Positions 23,126-31,815 of a stretch of 64,000 nucleotides of DNA are shown one piece after another. This DNA comes from Ulvibacter algarum (GTDB lineage Bacteria; Bacteroidota; Bacteroidia; Flavobacteriales; Flavobacteriaceae). The stretch spans positions 62,001 to 126,000 of the forward strand of contig CANLBJ010000007.1 in NCBI GenBank assembly GCA_947488905.1, given 5' to 3'. The position numbers and the translations under genes are program-made. The stretch's first letter is position 1, and each line of letters begins with the position of its first letter. The notes beneath the pieces were generated by a model. That model saw nothing but the letters and a program-made list of their open reading frames with translations, ran no database searches and was not told the origin of the DNA.

Positions 23126-24847
23126 TTAATTTGTTAAATCTTTTAGCTCTAACTGTATTGCTGCTATTTTATCTTCTAAAATAGACGCTGCATTATTTTT
23201 ATCATCAGTGCTTACGCTGATATAAAACTTGATTTTTGGTTCTGTTCCACTTGGTCTTGCGGCTATTTTGCTGCCATCTGCTGTATAATATATAAGCACA
23301 TTAGATTTTGGTATTTCAATAGTTTCTGAAATGTTCTTTTCTAGATATTTTGCTTCACTTGTAAGGTAATCTTCTATTCTTATTACTTTACTACCGTTAA
23401 TCTCTGTGAATGGATTTTCTCTTAATTGCTTTAGTATTTCTGCAATTTCTGCGGCACCTTTTTTACCTTTTTTTACAATAGAAATTAGGTGTTCTTTATA
23501 ATAGCCTACCTCATTTTGTATATCATTAAAATAGTCTAAAAGGGTATTACCTTTTGCTTTCTCTATAGCTGCAATCTCACAAGCGAGTAGGGTAGCGGTC
23601 ACGGCATCTTTATCTCTTACAAACTCACCTACCATAAAACCAAAACTTTCTTCTCCACCACCTACAAAGTCTAACTCTGGAAAGTCTTTCACCATTTTTG
23701 CAATCCATTTAAACCCTGTGAGGCCTTCCATGTATTTTACGTTAAACATCTTTGCTATCTTCTCTATCATTGGGGTAGAAACAATAGTAGATGCCACAAA
23801 GTGTTTAGGGGTGATTGCGTTTTGTTCTTTTAACTGGTTTAACAAGAAATAGGTTTTTATGGCCATTGCTTGGTTACCATTTAAGATTTGCATTTTACCG
23901 TTACCGTCACGAACTGCAATACCTAAGCGATCACAATCTGGATCTGTACCAATAACGATATCTGCTTGCTCTTTATCTGCTAGCGCAATTGCCATAGACA
24001 ATGCTTCTGGTTCTTCTGGGTTAGGAGAAACAACCGTTGGGAAATCTCCGTCTGGTTTTTCTTGTTCTTTTACTAGATGAACATCAGTATAGCCTGCTTC
24101 TGCCAGTACTCTTGGGATCATTGTTATTGATGTTCCGTGGAGCGAGGTGAACACGACTTTAAGATTTTCGCGTAAGCTAGAATCTTTTATTTTGCAACCA
24201 TTTTTTAAAGAAGCTGCTGCAAAAGCATCATCAACTTCTTGATCAATACCTTCTATGAGTGATGCGTCACCTTTAAAGTTAATGTCGCTATATTTAAGTG
24301 CGTTAATTATGTTGATAATCTCTCCGTCTTGAGGCGGTACGAGTTGCCCACCATCTTGCCAGTACACCTTGTAACCGTTATATTCTGGCGGGTTATGAGA
24401 TGCTGTGTGTACAATACCACAATGACAGTTTAAGTGTCTTACTGCAAAGCTAAGCTCTGGCGTAGCGCGTAGATCTGTAAAAAGATAGACTTGTATTCCG
24501 TTTGCAGAAAACACATCTGCTACTACTTGTGCTAATTCTTTACTGTTGTGTCTACAATCATAGGCGATAGCAACCTTTAAATTTTCTGAAGGAAATTGTT
24601 TCTTTAGGTAGTTAGAAATCCCTTGTGTGTTTTTTCCTAATGTGTATTTATTAATACGATTATCACCAACACCCATAACGCCTCGCATACCTCCAGTACC
24701 AAATGCTAAAGACTTGTAAAAGCTGTCTTCTAGTCCTTCAGGATCACGAGCAATCATTTCTTTAATTTCTGCTTGTGTCTCTTTATCAAAAGTAGGGGTA
24801 AGCCAAGTGTTTACTTTTTCTAATATTGTAGGATCTATGTGTATCAT
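23126..24847 (-). CDS. phospho-sugar mutase (phosphoglucomutase/phosphomannomutase)
   Basis: This alpha-D-phosphohexomutase interconverts sugar 1- and 6-phosphates and so feeds glycogen, cell wall and polysaccharide pathways, including the RfbA reaction encoded later in the window. The 573-residue length fits the PgcA-like subgroup. Motifs in order: [10 protein letters not shown], the phosphoserine loop [13 protein letters not shown], the metal loop [10 protein letters not shown], the sugar loop GGGEESFGF and the phosphate-binding [10 protein letters not shown]. Whether glucose or mannose is preferred cannot be told. Confidence 0.94.
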   Translation of the reverse strand: MIHIDPTILEKVNTWLTPTFDKETQAEIKEMIARDPEGLEDSFYKSLAFGTGGMRGVMGVGDNRINKYTLGKNTQGISNYLKKQFPSENLKVAIAYDCRHNSKELAQVVADVFSANGIQVYLFTDLRATPELSFAVRHLNCHCGIVHTASHNPPEYNGYKVYWQDGGQLVPPQDGEIINIINALKYSDINFKGDASLIEGIDQEVDDAFAAASLKNGCKIKDSSLRENLKVVFTSLHGTSITMIPRVLAEAGYTDVHLVKEQEKPDGDFPTVVSPNPEEPEALSMAIALADKEQADIVIGTDPDCDRLGIAVRDGNGKMQILNGNQAMAIKTYFLLNQLKEQNAITPKHFVASTIVSTPMIEKIAKMFNVKYMEGLTGFKWIAKMVKDFPELDFVGGGEESFGFMVGEFVRDKDAVTATLLACEIAAIEKAKGNTLLDYFNDIQNEVGYYKEHLISIVKKGKKGAAEIAEILKQLRENPFTEINGSKVIRIEDYLTSEAKYLEKNISETIEIPKSNVLIYYTADGSKIAARPSGTEPKIKFYISVSTDDKNNAASILEDKIAAIQLELKDLTN

Positions 24848-24887
24848 AAGCGTGTTTATTCTAGTGTAAAAAATATAATTAAGAAAT

Positions 24888-25829
24888 TTAAACAGTCTCC
24901 CTAATAATATAATCTGCAGTGTTCTTTTTAGTTCTTAAAATAAGTTCGCCAAGGAAGCCGGCTAAGAAAAGTTGCGTTCCTAAAACCATAGCTATGAGCG
25001 AAATATAAAACTCTGGGCGTTCTGTAATGAGACGACCTGTTTCATTAATAAATATCTTGTCAATACCTAAGTAAAGAGCAAAGCAGAAGCCTATAATAAG
25101 CATGATTGCTCCCCAAGCGCCAAAAAGGTGCATAGGGCGTTTGCCAAAACTTGATATAAACCAAATGGTAATTAAGTCTAGAAAACCACGAACAAAGCGT
25201 TCTGCGCCAAACTTGGTCTCGCCATATTTGCGGGCTTGGTGTTGCACTACTTTTTCGCCAATGTTTGCAAAGCCTGCATTCTTGGCTAGTACTGGTATGT
25301 AGCGGTGCATCTCACCAGTTACTTCTATAGTTTTTATTACCTCATTGCGGTATGCTTTAAGGCCGCAGTTAAAATCGTTAAGTTGCACGCCAGATGTTTT
25401 ACGAGCGGCAAAGTTGAAGAGTTTTGAAGGGAGATTTTTACCTATTAAAGGGTCAAAGCGTTTTTTCTTCCATCCAGAAACTAGGTCATAGTTCTCTTCG
25501 GTAATCATTTTATAGAGTTCAGGTATTTCTTCTGGGTTGTCTTGCAAGTCTGCATCCATCGTTATCACGACGTCACCTTTTGCCATTGCAAAGCCAGCGT
25601 GTAAAGCTTGAGACTTTCCGAAGTTCTTTAAAAACCTGATACCCTTTACTTGTGGGTGCTCATTTTTAAGGTGTGTAATAATCTCCCACGAGCTATCTGT
25701 GCTACCATCATCAATAAAAATAACTTCATATAAAAGACCATTGGACTGCAAGGTCTTTGCAATCCAATGGTATAATTCTTTTAAAGATTCCTCTTCATTA
25801 AGAAGGGGTATAATGATAGATAGATTCAT
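24888..25829 (-). CDS. glycosyltransferase family 2, polyprenyl-phosphate (DPM1/ArnC-like)
   Basis: A 313-residue membrane-linked glycosyltransferase that probably moves a sugar from a nucleotide donor onto polyprenyl phosphate. The GT-A domain begins [13 protein letters not shown], with FIDDGSTD and the metal site [14 protein letters not shown]. After residue 230 there are two strong membrane segments (about 235-258 and 275-295), as in ArnC/GtrB. The product would be flipped and used for envelope glycan modification. The DUF4199 gene directly abuts it upstream (stop next to the start codon), so they form an operon. Confidence 0.9.
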   Translation of the reverse strand: MNLSIIIPLLNEEESLKELYHWIAKTLQSNGLLYEVIFIDDGSTDSSWEIITHLKNEHPQVKGIRFLKNFGKSQALHAGFAMAKGDVVITMDADLQDNPEEIPELYKMITEENYDLVSGWKKKRFDPLIGKNLPSKLFNFAARKTSGVQLNDFNCGLKAYRNEVIKTIEVTGEMHRYIPVLAKNAGFANIGEKVVQHQARKYGETKFGAERFVRGFLDLITIWFISSFGKRPMHLFGAWGAIMLIIGFCFALYLGIDKIFINETGRLITERPEFYISLIAMVLGTQLFLAGFLGELILRTKKNTADYIIRETV

Positions 25830-26363
25830 TTATTCTAAATGTGCAGGTTTGTTTACTTTCATAATTAGACCAGAAATTAAAGAGACAATAAAACCAAGAA
25901 ATAAAGATCCTATAATACCCATAGCAGCAAGTACAACTGGGCTTGTCATTTTTTCTGTAATACCCATAGCCATCTCAAGTGCTTCACCAGACATTTCTGG
26001 GTTTTGCTCTATCATATCTGACTGCGCTTTTTCTAAGATGTTTGCGGTAAAATCTGGTTCTATAACTGTAGAAAAAACAAAGTTATACGCCACACTAATA
26101 AGACCTGCAATAAGTGCAACTGCTAGACCTACTTTTATTGCTTCTCCTAATGATAAATAACCACCGTTGTCAGTTTTAAAAGCTTTAATAGCAAAAATAA
26201 CACAAGCTAGCATAAGCCCAAAGCCTAAAACACCTTGCCACCATGGTTGCTCATAAGTTTGTCCCATTACATAAACAATTACAGATAGCATTACAGAGGC
26301 AAGCCCAAGAATAAGCCCGTATTGCATGGCTACTTTTTTTACAGATCCATTTTGATTTTCCAT
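25830..26363 (-). CDS. DUF4199 family membrane protein
   Basis: A 177-residue protein with about four membrane segments (near 12-32, 40-57, 72-95 and 140-165). The pattern YGGYLSLGEAIKVGL, seen here as GGYLSLGEAIKVGLAVALIAG, is the DUF4199 hallmark. The function is unknown, but in many Bacteroidota it is encoded just before a family 2 glycosyltransferase, as here with zero bases between them. Start at 26363; the frame extends further to 26411 but MENQNGSVKK is the likelier N-terminus and leaves room for the promoter at 26400. Confidence 0.85.
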   Translation of the reverse strand: MENQNGSVKKVAMQYGLILGLASVMLSVIVYVMGQTYEQPWWQGVLGFGLMLACVIFAIKAFKTDNGGYLSLGEAIKVGLAVALIAGLISVAYNFVFSTVIEPDFTANILEKAQSDMIEQNPEMSGEALEMAMGITEKMTSPVVLAAMGIIGSLFLGFIVSLISGLIMKVNKPAHLE

Positions 26364-26399
26364 TTTTATATTTTTAAGTTGATTTGTTAGGTTAGTAAA

Positions 26400-26407
26400 C
26401 AAAAGTA
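26400..26407 (-). promoter_or_regulatory. promoter -7 element TACTTTTG for DUF4199-GT2
   Basis: On the minus strand the sequence reads TACTTTTG, matching TAnnTTTG, 36 bases before the ATG at 26363. No clear TTG partner is visible. Confidence 0.55.
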
Positions 26408-26411
26408 ACAA

Positions 26412-26599
26412 AATGTTACGGGACTGTTTAAGTTTTTGCGGTATGTTATACTGTTTACTCTATTTTTAATACCATAATGGCTTTTTAATAGGGGATAGGT
26501 GCGTGTAATAATTGCTTCGGAAATAATAAAACTTGATATTTACCTCTGTATTTAAACTTAAAGAAGGTGATTTTGTATCTTATTTTTCTAAATTCTTAG
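26412..26599. other. upstream part of the DUF4199/L31 intergenic region
   Basis: Part of the 395-base gap between the divergent DUF4199 and L31 genes. It holds one CTTCGGAAA copy (26515-26523) and no gene that I can support. The rest of the gap is occupied by the promoters listed separately. Confidence 0.5.
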
Positions 26600-26607
26600 T
26601 ATTTTTG
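26600..26607 (+). promoter_or_regulatory. upstream promoter element TATTTTTG for L31
   Basis: TATTTTTG followed by C fits the -7 consensus. A TTG lies 24 bases upstream (26573-26575), slightly longer than usual. With the element at 26703 it would form a tandem promoter pair for L31, giving a leader of about 145 bases. Confidence 0.55.
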
Positions 26608-26680
26608 CATCACCAAAACCCTGACACACAAGGTTAATTGCGATTAGTGAAATTTTAATCAAAAAAAATAAACTATTGTG

Positions 26681-26711
26681 TTGTCATTTTAGTAATAATA
26701 CTTAAATTTGC
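26681..26711 (+). promoter_or_regulatory. proximal promoter of L31
   Basis: TTG at 26681-26683, 19 bases, then TAAATTTG at 26703-26710 and C. This is an excellent match to the Bacteroidota consensus, 48 bases before the L31 ATG. Confidence 0.85.
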
Positions 26712-26758
26712 ACTCGCATTTCCGAAAGGTCGGTGATGCTATTTTAAAAGAATATAAG

Positions 26759-27058
26759 ATGAAAAAAGGTATCCATCCAGAAAATTATAGATTAGTAGCG
26801 TTTAAAGACATGTCAAACGACGAAGTTTTTTTAACAAAATCTACAGCAAATACAAAAGAAACTTTAGAAGTTGATGGTGTAGAGTATCCTGTTGTAAAAA
26901 TGGAGATCTCAAGAACATCTCACCCATTTTATACTGGGAAATCTAAACTTATCGATACTGCAGGACGTATTGACAAGTTCAAGAACAAATATGCAAAATT
27001 TAAGAAGCCAGCTGCTGCACCAGCAGTAGAAGAAGCTCCAGCAAAAGACGCAGAGTAG
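26759..27058 (+). CDS. rpmE2: 50S ribosomal protein L31, type B
   Basis: L31 bridges the ribosomal subunits. The protein of 99 residues starts [20 protein letters not shown] and ends with an Ala/Pro/Glu-rich tail. It has no CxxC pairs, so it is the zinc-independent type B (C-minus) form that can replace zinc L31 under zinc limitation; in many Bacteroidota it is the only form. The ATG at 26759 is the family start, downstream of a strong promoter. An earlier in-frame TTG at 26708 lies inside the promoter. Confidence 0.96.
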   Translation: MKKGIHPENYRLVAFKDMSNDEVFLTKSTANTKETLEVDGVEYPVVKMEISRTSHPFYTGKSKLIDTAGRIDKFKNKYAKFKKPAAAPAVEEAPAKDAE

Positions 27059-27372
27059 TCTTTATACTAAGCTTTTAGTGTAATGTTTTCATTACATGTA
27101 TGGTTTTAAATATATACAATAGCCTTCGGTTTTTACCGAGGGCTTTTTGGTTTGTAGTTTTCGCTATATCTCGATAAAAAGTGTTAAGATTTTTTATTTG
27201 TGCACATAAGTGCCTCTACTTTGTTTAGTAAATGTATGTTTTGCTTTGCAGTTGATAGAGAAGCACGAGTGTCTCTTTGCTTGTCATTTATTTGAAATAC
27301 GACTATGGCTTAGATTAACCGCTTAAATCTTATTACTTTTAACTTTATACATTAATTAATAAAATCTAGTTT
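27059..27372. other. intergenic region with a terminator, no gene
   Basis: After the L31 terminator (27121-27148) about 220 bases remain before the rhomboid gene. I see no open frame worth calling and no exact TAnnTTTG element, only near matches such as TAACTTTA close to 27340. Confidence 0.5.
27121..27148 (+). terminator. terminator of L31
   Basis: AGCCTTCGGT (27121-27130) pairs with ACCGAGGGCT (27135-27144) with one mismatch and is followed by T residues. Confidence 0.75.
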
Positions 27373-28020
27373 ATGCCACCTATTGATATTGCAACTCTTG
27401 TTATTATTGCTGCCAATATTTTAATCTCTATTAAAGGGTTTAATGACTTCTCGTTTTTTGAAAAATATAAGTTTAACATAGCGGGTATAAGAAAAGGAGA
27501 GCGTTTAAGAATGTTCTCTTCTGGTTTTTTACATGCAGATTTTTCGCACTTGTTATTTAATATGCTTACGCTATACTTTTTTGCAGGTACAGTGATTAGG
27601 TATTTGGGTACTCCTAAGTTTGTGATTATTTATATAGGGAGTTTACTAGTAGGTAGTTTGCTTTCGTTTTATTTTCATAAAGACGAGTATCATTATAGTG
27701 CTATAGGTGCTAGTGGCGCAGTAACGGGTATTTTATATGCTGCCATACTATTTGTGCCAGATGCAAAATTATACTTATTCTATGCGATACCTATCCCTGC
27801 TTGGCTTTTTGGTATTGGTTATTTACTATACTCTATTTACGGTATGAAGAATAGAGTGGGTAATATAGGTCATGATGCCCATTTTGGTGGTGCTATTGCG
27901 GGTTATGTTTTAACTATAGCCTTTGCTCCAGGATTAATTGAAAACTCTACATGGATCGTTCTTTTATTAGCAGTCCCTATTGTGTTGTTATTTGTGCTTC
28001 ATAAATTAGGTAAGCTTTAG
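27373..28020 (+). CDS. rhomboid-family intramembrane serine protease
   Basis: This 215-residue inner-membrane protease has six hydrophobic segments and cuts the transmembrane parts of substrate proteins. The catalytic serine is Ser114 in IGASGAVTG and the catalytic histidine His170 in GHDAHFGGA. The oxyanion-site pattern FLHADFSHLLFNMLTLYFFA in the second segment is typical. Substrates are unknown. It stands alone, convergent to the TlpA-like gene, with a shared hairpin between them. Confidence 0.93.
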   Translation: MPPIDIATLVIIAANILISIKGFNDFSFFEKYKFNIAGIRKGERLRMFSSGFLHADFSHLLFNMLTLYFFAGTVIRYLGTPKFVIIYIGSLLVGSLLSFYFHKDEYHYSAIGASGAVTGILYAAILFVPDAKLYLFYAIPIPAWLFGIGYLLYSIYGMKNRVGNIGHDAHFGGAIAGYVLTIAFAPGLIENSTWIVLLLAVPIVLLFVLHKLGKL

Positions 28021-28062
28021 TATTTATTATCTAGTTATAATTACGCTAAGTTTATATTATAA

Positions 28063-28094
28063 AAAAAATCCATTTCAGAAGAAATGGATTTTTT
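28063..28094. terminator. bidirectional terminator between rhomboid and TlpA-like genes
   Basis: Arms AAAAAATCCATTTC (28063-28076) and GAAATGGATTTTTT (28081-28094) pair perfectly around a four-base loop, with A/T tracts on both sides. Confidence 0.88.
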
Positions 28095-28119
28095 GTTGTT
28101 TTAAAATCTTGTATTTACT

Positions 28120-29232
28120 TTAGTCTAGTAGACTACCTATTCTGTTAGCTAGGGCAGCGCCTCTTAGGTTTTTGTCTATTATCTTACCGTTTTCATCTAA
28201 TAAAAATGTTGCAGGAATAGAACGCACGTTATACTGTTGTGCAATAGGATCTTGCCAAAATTGTAGATTAGAAACGTGATACCAATCCATATTATCATCT
28301 GCGATGGCTTTTGTCCAACGTTCTTTTTGACCTTTACGGTCTAGTGACACGCTAATAATGTTTAAACCTTTATCGTGGTATTTTTCATATACTGCAACTA
28401 CATTAGGGTTTTCCATTCTGCAAGGTTTACACCAAGAAGCCCAGAAATCTATTATTGTATATTTTCCTAATGCATCATCAAGTGAGAGCATTTCTCCTTC
28501 TGGAGTAGGAGCTGTAAATTTTGGAGCATCACCACCTACAGATGATTTTGATAAGGCATCAACAGAGGCTTTTATTTTTGCTACTTGTGGAGATTTGCTA
28601 ACCTTTGGAGAAAGATTATTTACTGCCGCTAGTGCTTTATCTGCGGTAAGTTCTCTTTTTTGGAGCATTTCAGAAATAAGCATAGCACTATAGAGAGCGT
28701 TTGGGTTATTCTCTATAAAATCTAATTTTATGCTTTTCTCTTTACCGCTATCACTTAAATTAAGTTGCTGTAGCTCTTTTAATTTTTTTGTATCTCTGTT
28801 AATGCGGGCAGCGTTAAGCTCAGTGTTTCTTTCTATTCGCATTTTTGCGATAGTAGTCAATTGGTTTTTAAACTCATTAAAGTTATCATTTTGTGGGCTC
28901 CCTAATATGGTAGAAGCTCTTATACTGTCTTTGTAAATAGTTGCTTTTAAGTTTATATTTTCAGGAAAGTAATACAACATTTCTTTTGTGTAATCTGGCT
29001 TGAGATAGTTCATACCTACAACTTCTGTTTTTGGGTACGTAGCAGAAAATTTACTACCCTGAACAATCATTGTGTCTATAGGTTTAGGTTGATTATTTTG
29101 GTCTAATTCATAGACATATATCCTTGCACCGTCTGGATAGCCAACAGCTTCTCCTTGAAGGGTGTAGGTTGTAGAGTTGTCTGCACAACTAATAAGTAAG
29201 AGAGTTGCACAAAGAGAGAATAACAATTTCAT
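28120..29232 (-). CDS. TlpA-like thioredoxin-domain lipoprotein (DUF4369 + AhpC/TSA)
   Basis: A 370-residue periplasmic lipoprotein: the signal ends in a lipobox (LLLISC). The N-terminal half (25-120) fits the DUF4369 beta domain (YTLQGEAVGYPDGARIYVY). After a helical middle part, a thioredoxin domain (about 235-370) carries the redox pair Cys268-Cys271 in FWASWCKPC and the cis-proline loop RSIPATFLLD. It likely reduces disulfides in the periplasm, for example in cytochrome maturation or oxidative repair. Bacteroidota carry many such paralogues, so the exact partner is unknown. Confidence 0.92.
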   Translation of the reverse strand: MKLLFSLCATLLLISCADNSTTYTLQGEAVGYPDGARIYVYELDQNNQPKPIDTMIVQGSKFSATYPKTEVVGMNYLKPDYTKEMLYYFPENINLKATIYKDSIRASTILGSPQNDNFNEFKNQLTTIAKMRIERNTELNAARINRDTKKLKELQQLNLSDSGKEKSIKLDFIENNPNALYSAMLISEMLQKRELTADKALAAVNNLSPKVSKSPQVAKIKASVDALSKSSVGGDAPKFTAPTPEGEMLSLDDALGKYTIIDFWASWCKPCRMENPNVVAVYEKYHDKGLNIISVSLDRKGQKERWTKAIADDNMDWYHVSNLQFWQDPIAQQYNVRSIPATFLLDENGKIIDKNLRGAALANRIGSLLD

Positions 29233-29251
29233 AAGGTAAATTTATTTTATA

Positions 29252-29259
29252 CAAAAATA
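29252..29259 (-). promoter_or_regulatory. promoter -7 element TATTTTTG for the TlpA-like gene
   Basis: On the minus strand this reads TATTTTTG and lies 19 bases before the ATG at 29232. No clear TTG lies upstream. Confidence 0.5.
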
Positions 29260-29370
29260 TGGAATTTTAAATGGGTAGAATGAGAGTGAGTAAATTTTTG
29301 TTAAATAGCCGTTTGATTTGATAAAAGGTGCGTAATATTGCTATATTGAGTTGTAATAACAGGATAATTA

Positions 29371-31737
29371 ATGATGATAAAGGACGATTTTCCATTTATA
29401 GTAAAGATTAGTTTTAAGAAACTACTAGATCAATATGAGGGGTTAACTACTTCTGATAATGAAATTGTAGCTCAAAAGGCTAAGTCTATTTTAAAACTAT
29501 CAAAAGAAGATAATAGGCTTGTAGATGGTTTTGATAATTTAGAAGATTTAAAAGAAAAGAAAGATTTAATAGGCCGTATTACAGAAGATCTTTTTACTTC
29601 TGTACTAGGCCAGAACGAGATAAAAATAGCGACACTTCCTTTTCAGGGTGTTGTGTTAAAATCAACAGAGCGTTACAAGAAAATTCTTGCGAATGCTGGT
29701 AAAGACTTTGTGCCAGAATTTATAAATTTTGATGAAAATCAATTTTATTTAATGGGTTGCAGTGTTATTTTAAATCTTTATTATGGTTATGAGGTAGATT
29801 TTAAGAGACCTTTTTATTATGAGATTCCAGACGCTAATGGTTTAATAAGAACTTATAGAATTATCTATAATGGTGATTTTATAGAAGTAGAAAAGACTAA
29901 AAAAGCTTTAGATATTACAGATGATGACCTAGCAGAACTTCTTGATAATTTTGATAATATATCTGTGTGGAAAGAAAAATTTCCGCCTCAAAGTTGGATT
30001 TTTAAGGGATTTGTAATTGCAAACATGATTGATGTTACTGCAGATGCTTCAATCTCTAGTTTTAAAACATTTTTATTAAAACAAGATACAACAGAACCAA
30101 CTTTAACAAATGATATAGAGAGTGTTTTTCAAAAACTTTTTGGACTTCCAGAGCTTAAGGTGGGTTTTGCAGATTTTAATGAAGAAGATGAAACCTTTGA
30201 GCGTGTACTTTATAAAGATCTAAAAAGTTATATTTTAAACGATAAAAAATCTCAAGGTTGTAGAGATGCTTTATGTGATTCTTCTTATTATACATTATTT
30301 AAGAAAAACGATTACTATTGTATATCAGATACAGAGCGTTATCACAAGTTGTATCCTGATAATATATTATATAAAAAACTCTTAGATCAAGGTATTAAAA
30401 GTGCGATACTAGTTGCGGTTGTTCAAAACGGTAATGTAATAGGTTTGTTAGAATTAGTTAGTTATCATTCTAGAAGACTTAATAGTATTAATGCAAATAA
30501 GCTTAAAGATGTAATGCCTTTTCTTGAAGATGCTGTAATAAGAGCAAAAGAGATGCAGGAGAATGAACTTGAATTGATAATTCAAGAAGAGTGTACTTCT
30601 ATTCATAAAAGTGTACACTGGAAATTTAGAAAAGAAGCCAAGAGATATCTTGCTGCTATGTCTCAAAATAATCCAGTTTATTTTAGAGAAGTAGTCTTTG
30701 ATGATGTTTACCCGTTATATGGGCAAATGGATATTAAAGGGTCTTCAGTTGCTAGAAATAAAGCAACAATTCAAGACTTAAAACACCAACTTACATCTAT
30801 ACAAGGTATCATATCAAGTGTCGCTAGAGTAGAGAAGTTACCTATTTATGATCAAATAAGTTTTAGAATTTCTACCTATTTAGATCAAATGCTCGAAGAG
30901 CTTCAAGTTGACAGCGAGCGTCACGTATTAAATTTTTTACAAGCAGAGGTTATTCCTCTTTTTGTTCACCTAAGAAAAAAAGACGATGGTTTAAAATTAC
31001 TTATTGAGGAGTATTATGAAGAGGTAGATAAAAGCACTGGGCTCATCTACAAACACCGTAAAGATTATGATGATACGGTAATGATGATTAATAAGCGTAT
31101 GGCTGCTATTTTAGATAAAAAGCAAGTGGACGCTCAAGCAATGTATCCTCATTATTACGAGCGTTATAAAACAGATGGTGTAGAGCATAATATGTACATA
31201 GGTGAGTCAATCACTAAGAAAAATAGTTTTCATAAAGTCTATTTATATAATTTAAGACTATGGCAAATGCAAGCCATGTGTGAGATGGAAAACCAGTACT
31301 ATAAATTAAAAGAACATATGGCTGTTGAGCTAGATGTGGCTTCTATGATTTTGGTATTTAACGGTTCATTGTCACTACGTTTTAGGATGGATGAAAAGCG
31401 TTTTGATGTAGATGGTACTTATAATGCGCGATACGAGGTTGTTAAAAAGCGCGTAGATAAAGCCAATATTAAAGGTACAAATGAGCGTGCTACACAAGCC
31501 GGTAAAATTACTATCATATATTCTCAAGAAGAAGATGAGATAGAATACAGAAGATATATAGGGTTCTTACAGACCATGAAACAACTTGATAATGATCTAG
31601 AGATGTTAGAGCTGGAAGACTTGCAAGGAGTAACAGGCCTAAAAGCCTTAAGAATAAGTGTCTTATACTCTAAGGGTAAGGATAATGCAAAGGAGTATTA
31701 CACTTATAATGATCTAATAGAGAGTATAAACGACTAG
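29371..31737 (+). CDS. large GAF-domain protein of unknown function (788 aa)
   Basis: A cytoplasmic protein of 788 residues without signal or membrane segments. The middle (about 240-395) has the GAF pattern: IESVFQKLFGLPELKVGFADF, then a Cys-containing loop SQGCRDALCDSS and KSAILVAVVQNGNVIGLLELVS. The flanking regions are mostly helical, with LKHQLTSIQGIISSVARVE recalling a dimerisation helix of histidine kinases but with no histidine phosphorylation box or ATPase domain. No output domain is recognised. It may sense a small ligand or redox state and signal by protein contact. It converges on the HD-PycTM gene, and that neighbour may be relevant. Confidence 0.82.
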   Translation: MMIKDDFPFIVKISFKKLLDQYEGLTTSDNEIVAQKAKSILKLSKEDNRLVDGFDNLEDLKEKKDLIGRITEDLFTSVLGQNEIKIATLPFQGVVLKSTERYKKILANAGKDFVPEFINFDENQFYLMGCSVILNLYYGYEVDFKRPFYYEIPDANGLIRTYRIIYNGDFIEVEKTKKALDITDDDLAELLDNFDNISVWKEKFPPQSWIFKGFVIANMIDVTADASISSFKTFLLKQDTTEPTLTNDIESVFQKLFGLPELKVGFADFNEEDETFERVLYKDLKSYILNDKKSQGCRDALCDSSYYTLFKKNDYYCISDTERYHKLYPDNILYKKLLDQGIKSAILVAVVQNGNVIGLLELVSYHSRRLNSINANKLKDVMPFLEDAVIRAKEMQENELELIIQEECTSIHKSVHWKFRKEAKRYLAAMSQNNPVYFREVVFDDVYPLYGQMDIKGSSVARNKATIQDLKHQLTSIQGIISSVARVEKLPIYDQISFRISTYLDQMLEELQVDSERHVLNFLQAEVIPLFVHLRKKDDGLKLLIEEYYEEVDKSTGLIYKHRKDYDDTVMMINKRMAAILDKKQVDAQAMYPHYYERYKTDGVEHNMYIGESITKKNSFHKVYLYNLRLWQMQAMCEMENQYYKLKEHMAVELDVASMILVFNGSLSLRFRMDEKRFDVDGTYNARYEVVKKRVDKANIKGTNERATQAGKITIIYSQEEDEIEYRRYIGFLQTMKQLDNDLEMLELEDLQGVTGLKALRISVLYSKGKDNAKEYYTYNDLIESIND

Positions 31738-31770
31738 TTGTTTTTTACTTCGGAAATAACTTTTATAAAA

Positions 31771-31808
31771 AAAGAAGGCTAAGTACATTTTTGTGCTTAG
31801 CCTTCTTT
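31771..31808. terminator. bidirectional terminator between GAF and HD-PycTM genes
   Basis: Arms at 31771-31787 and 31792-31808 (AAAGAAGGCTAAG and CTTAGCCTTCTTT) pair with one wobble around a short T loop. A CTTCGGAAA copy (31748) lies between the GAF stop and the stem. Confidence 0.88.
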
Positions 31809-31815
31809 TTGTGAT

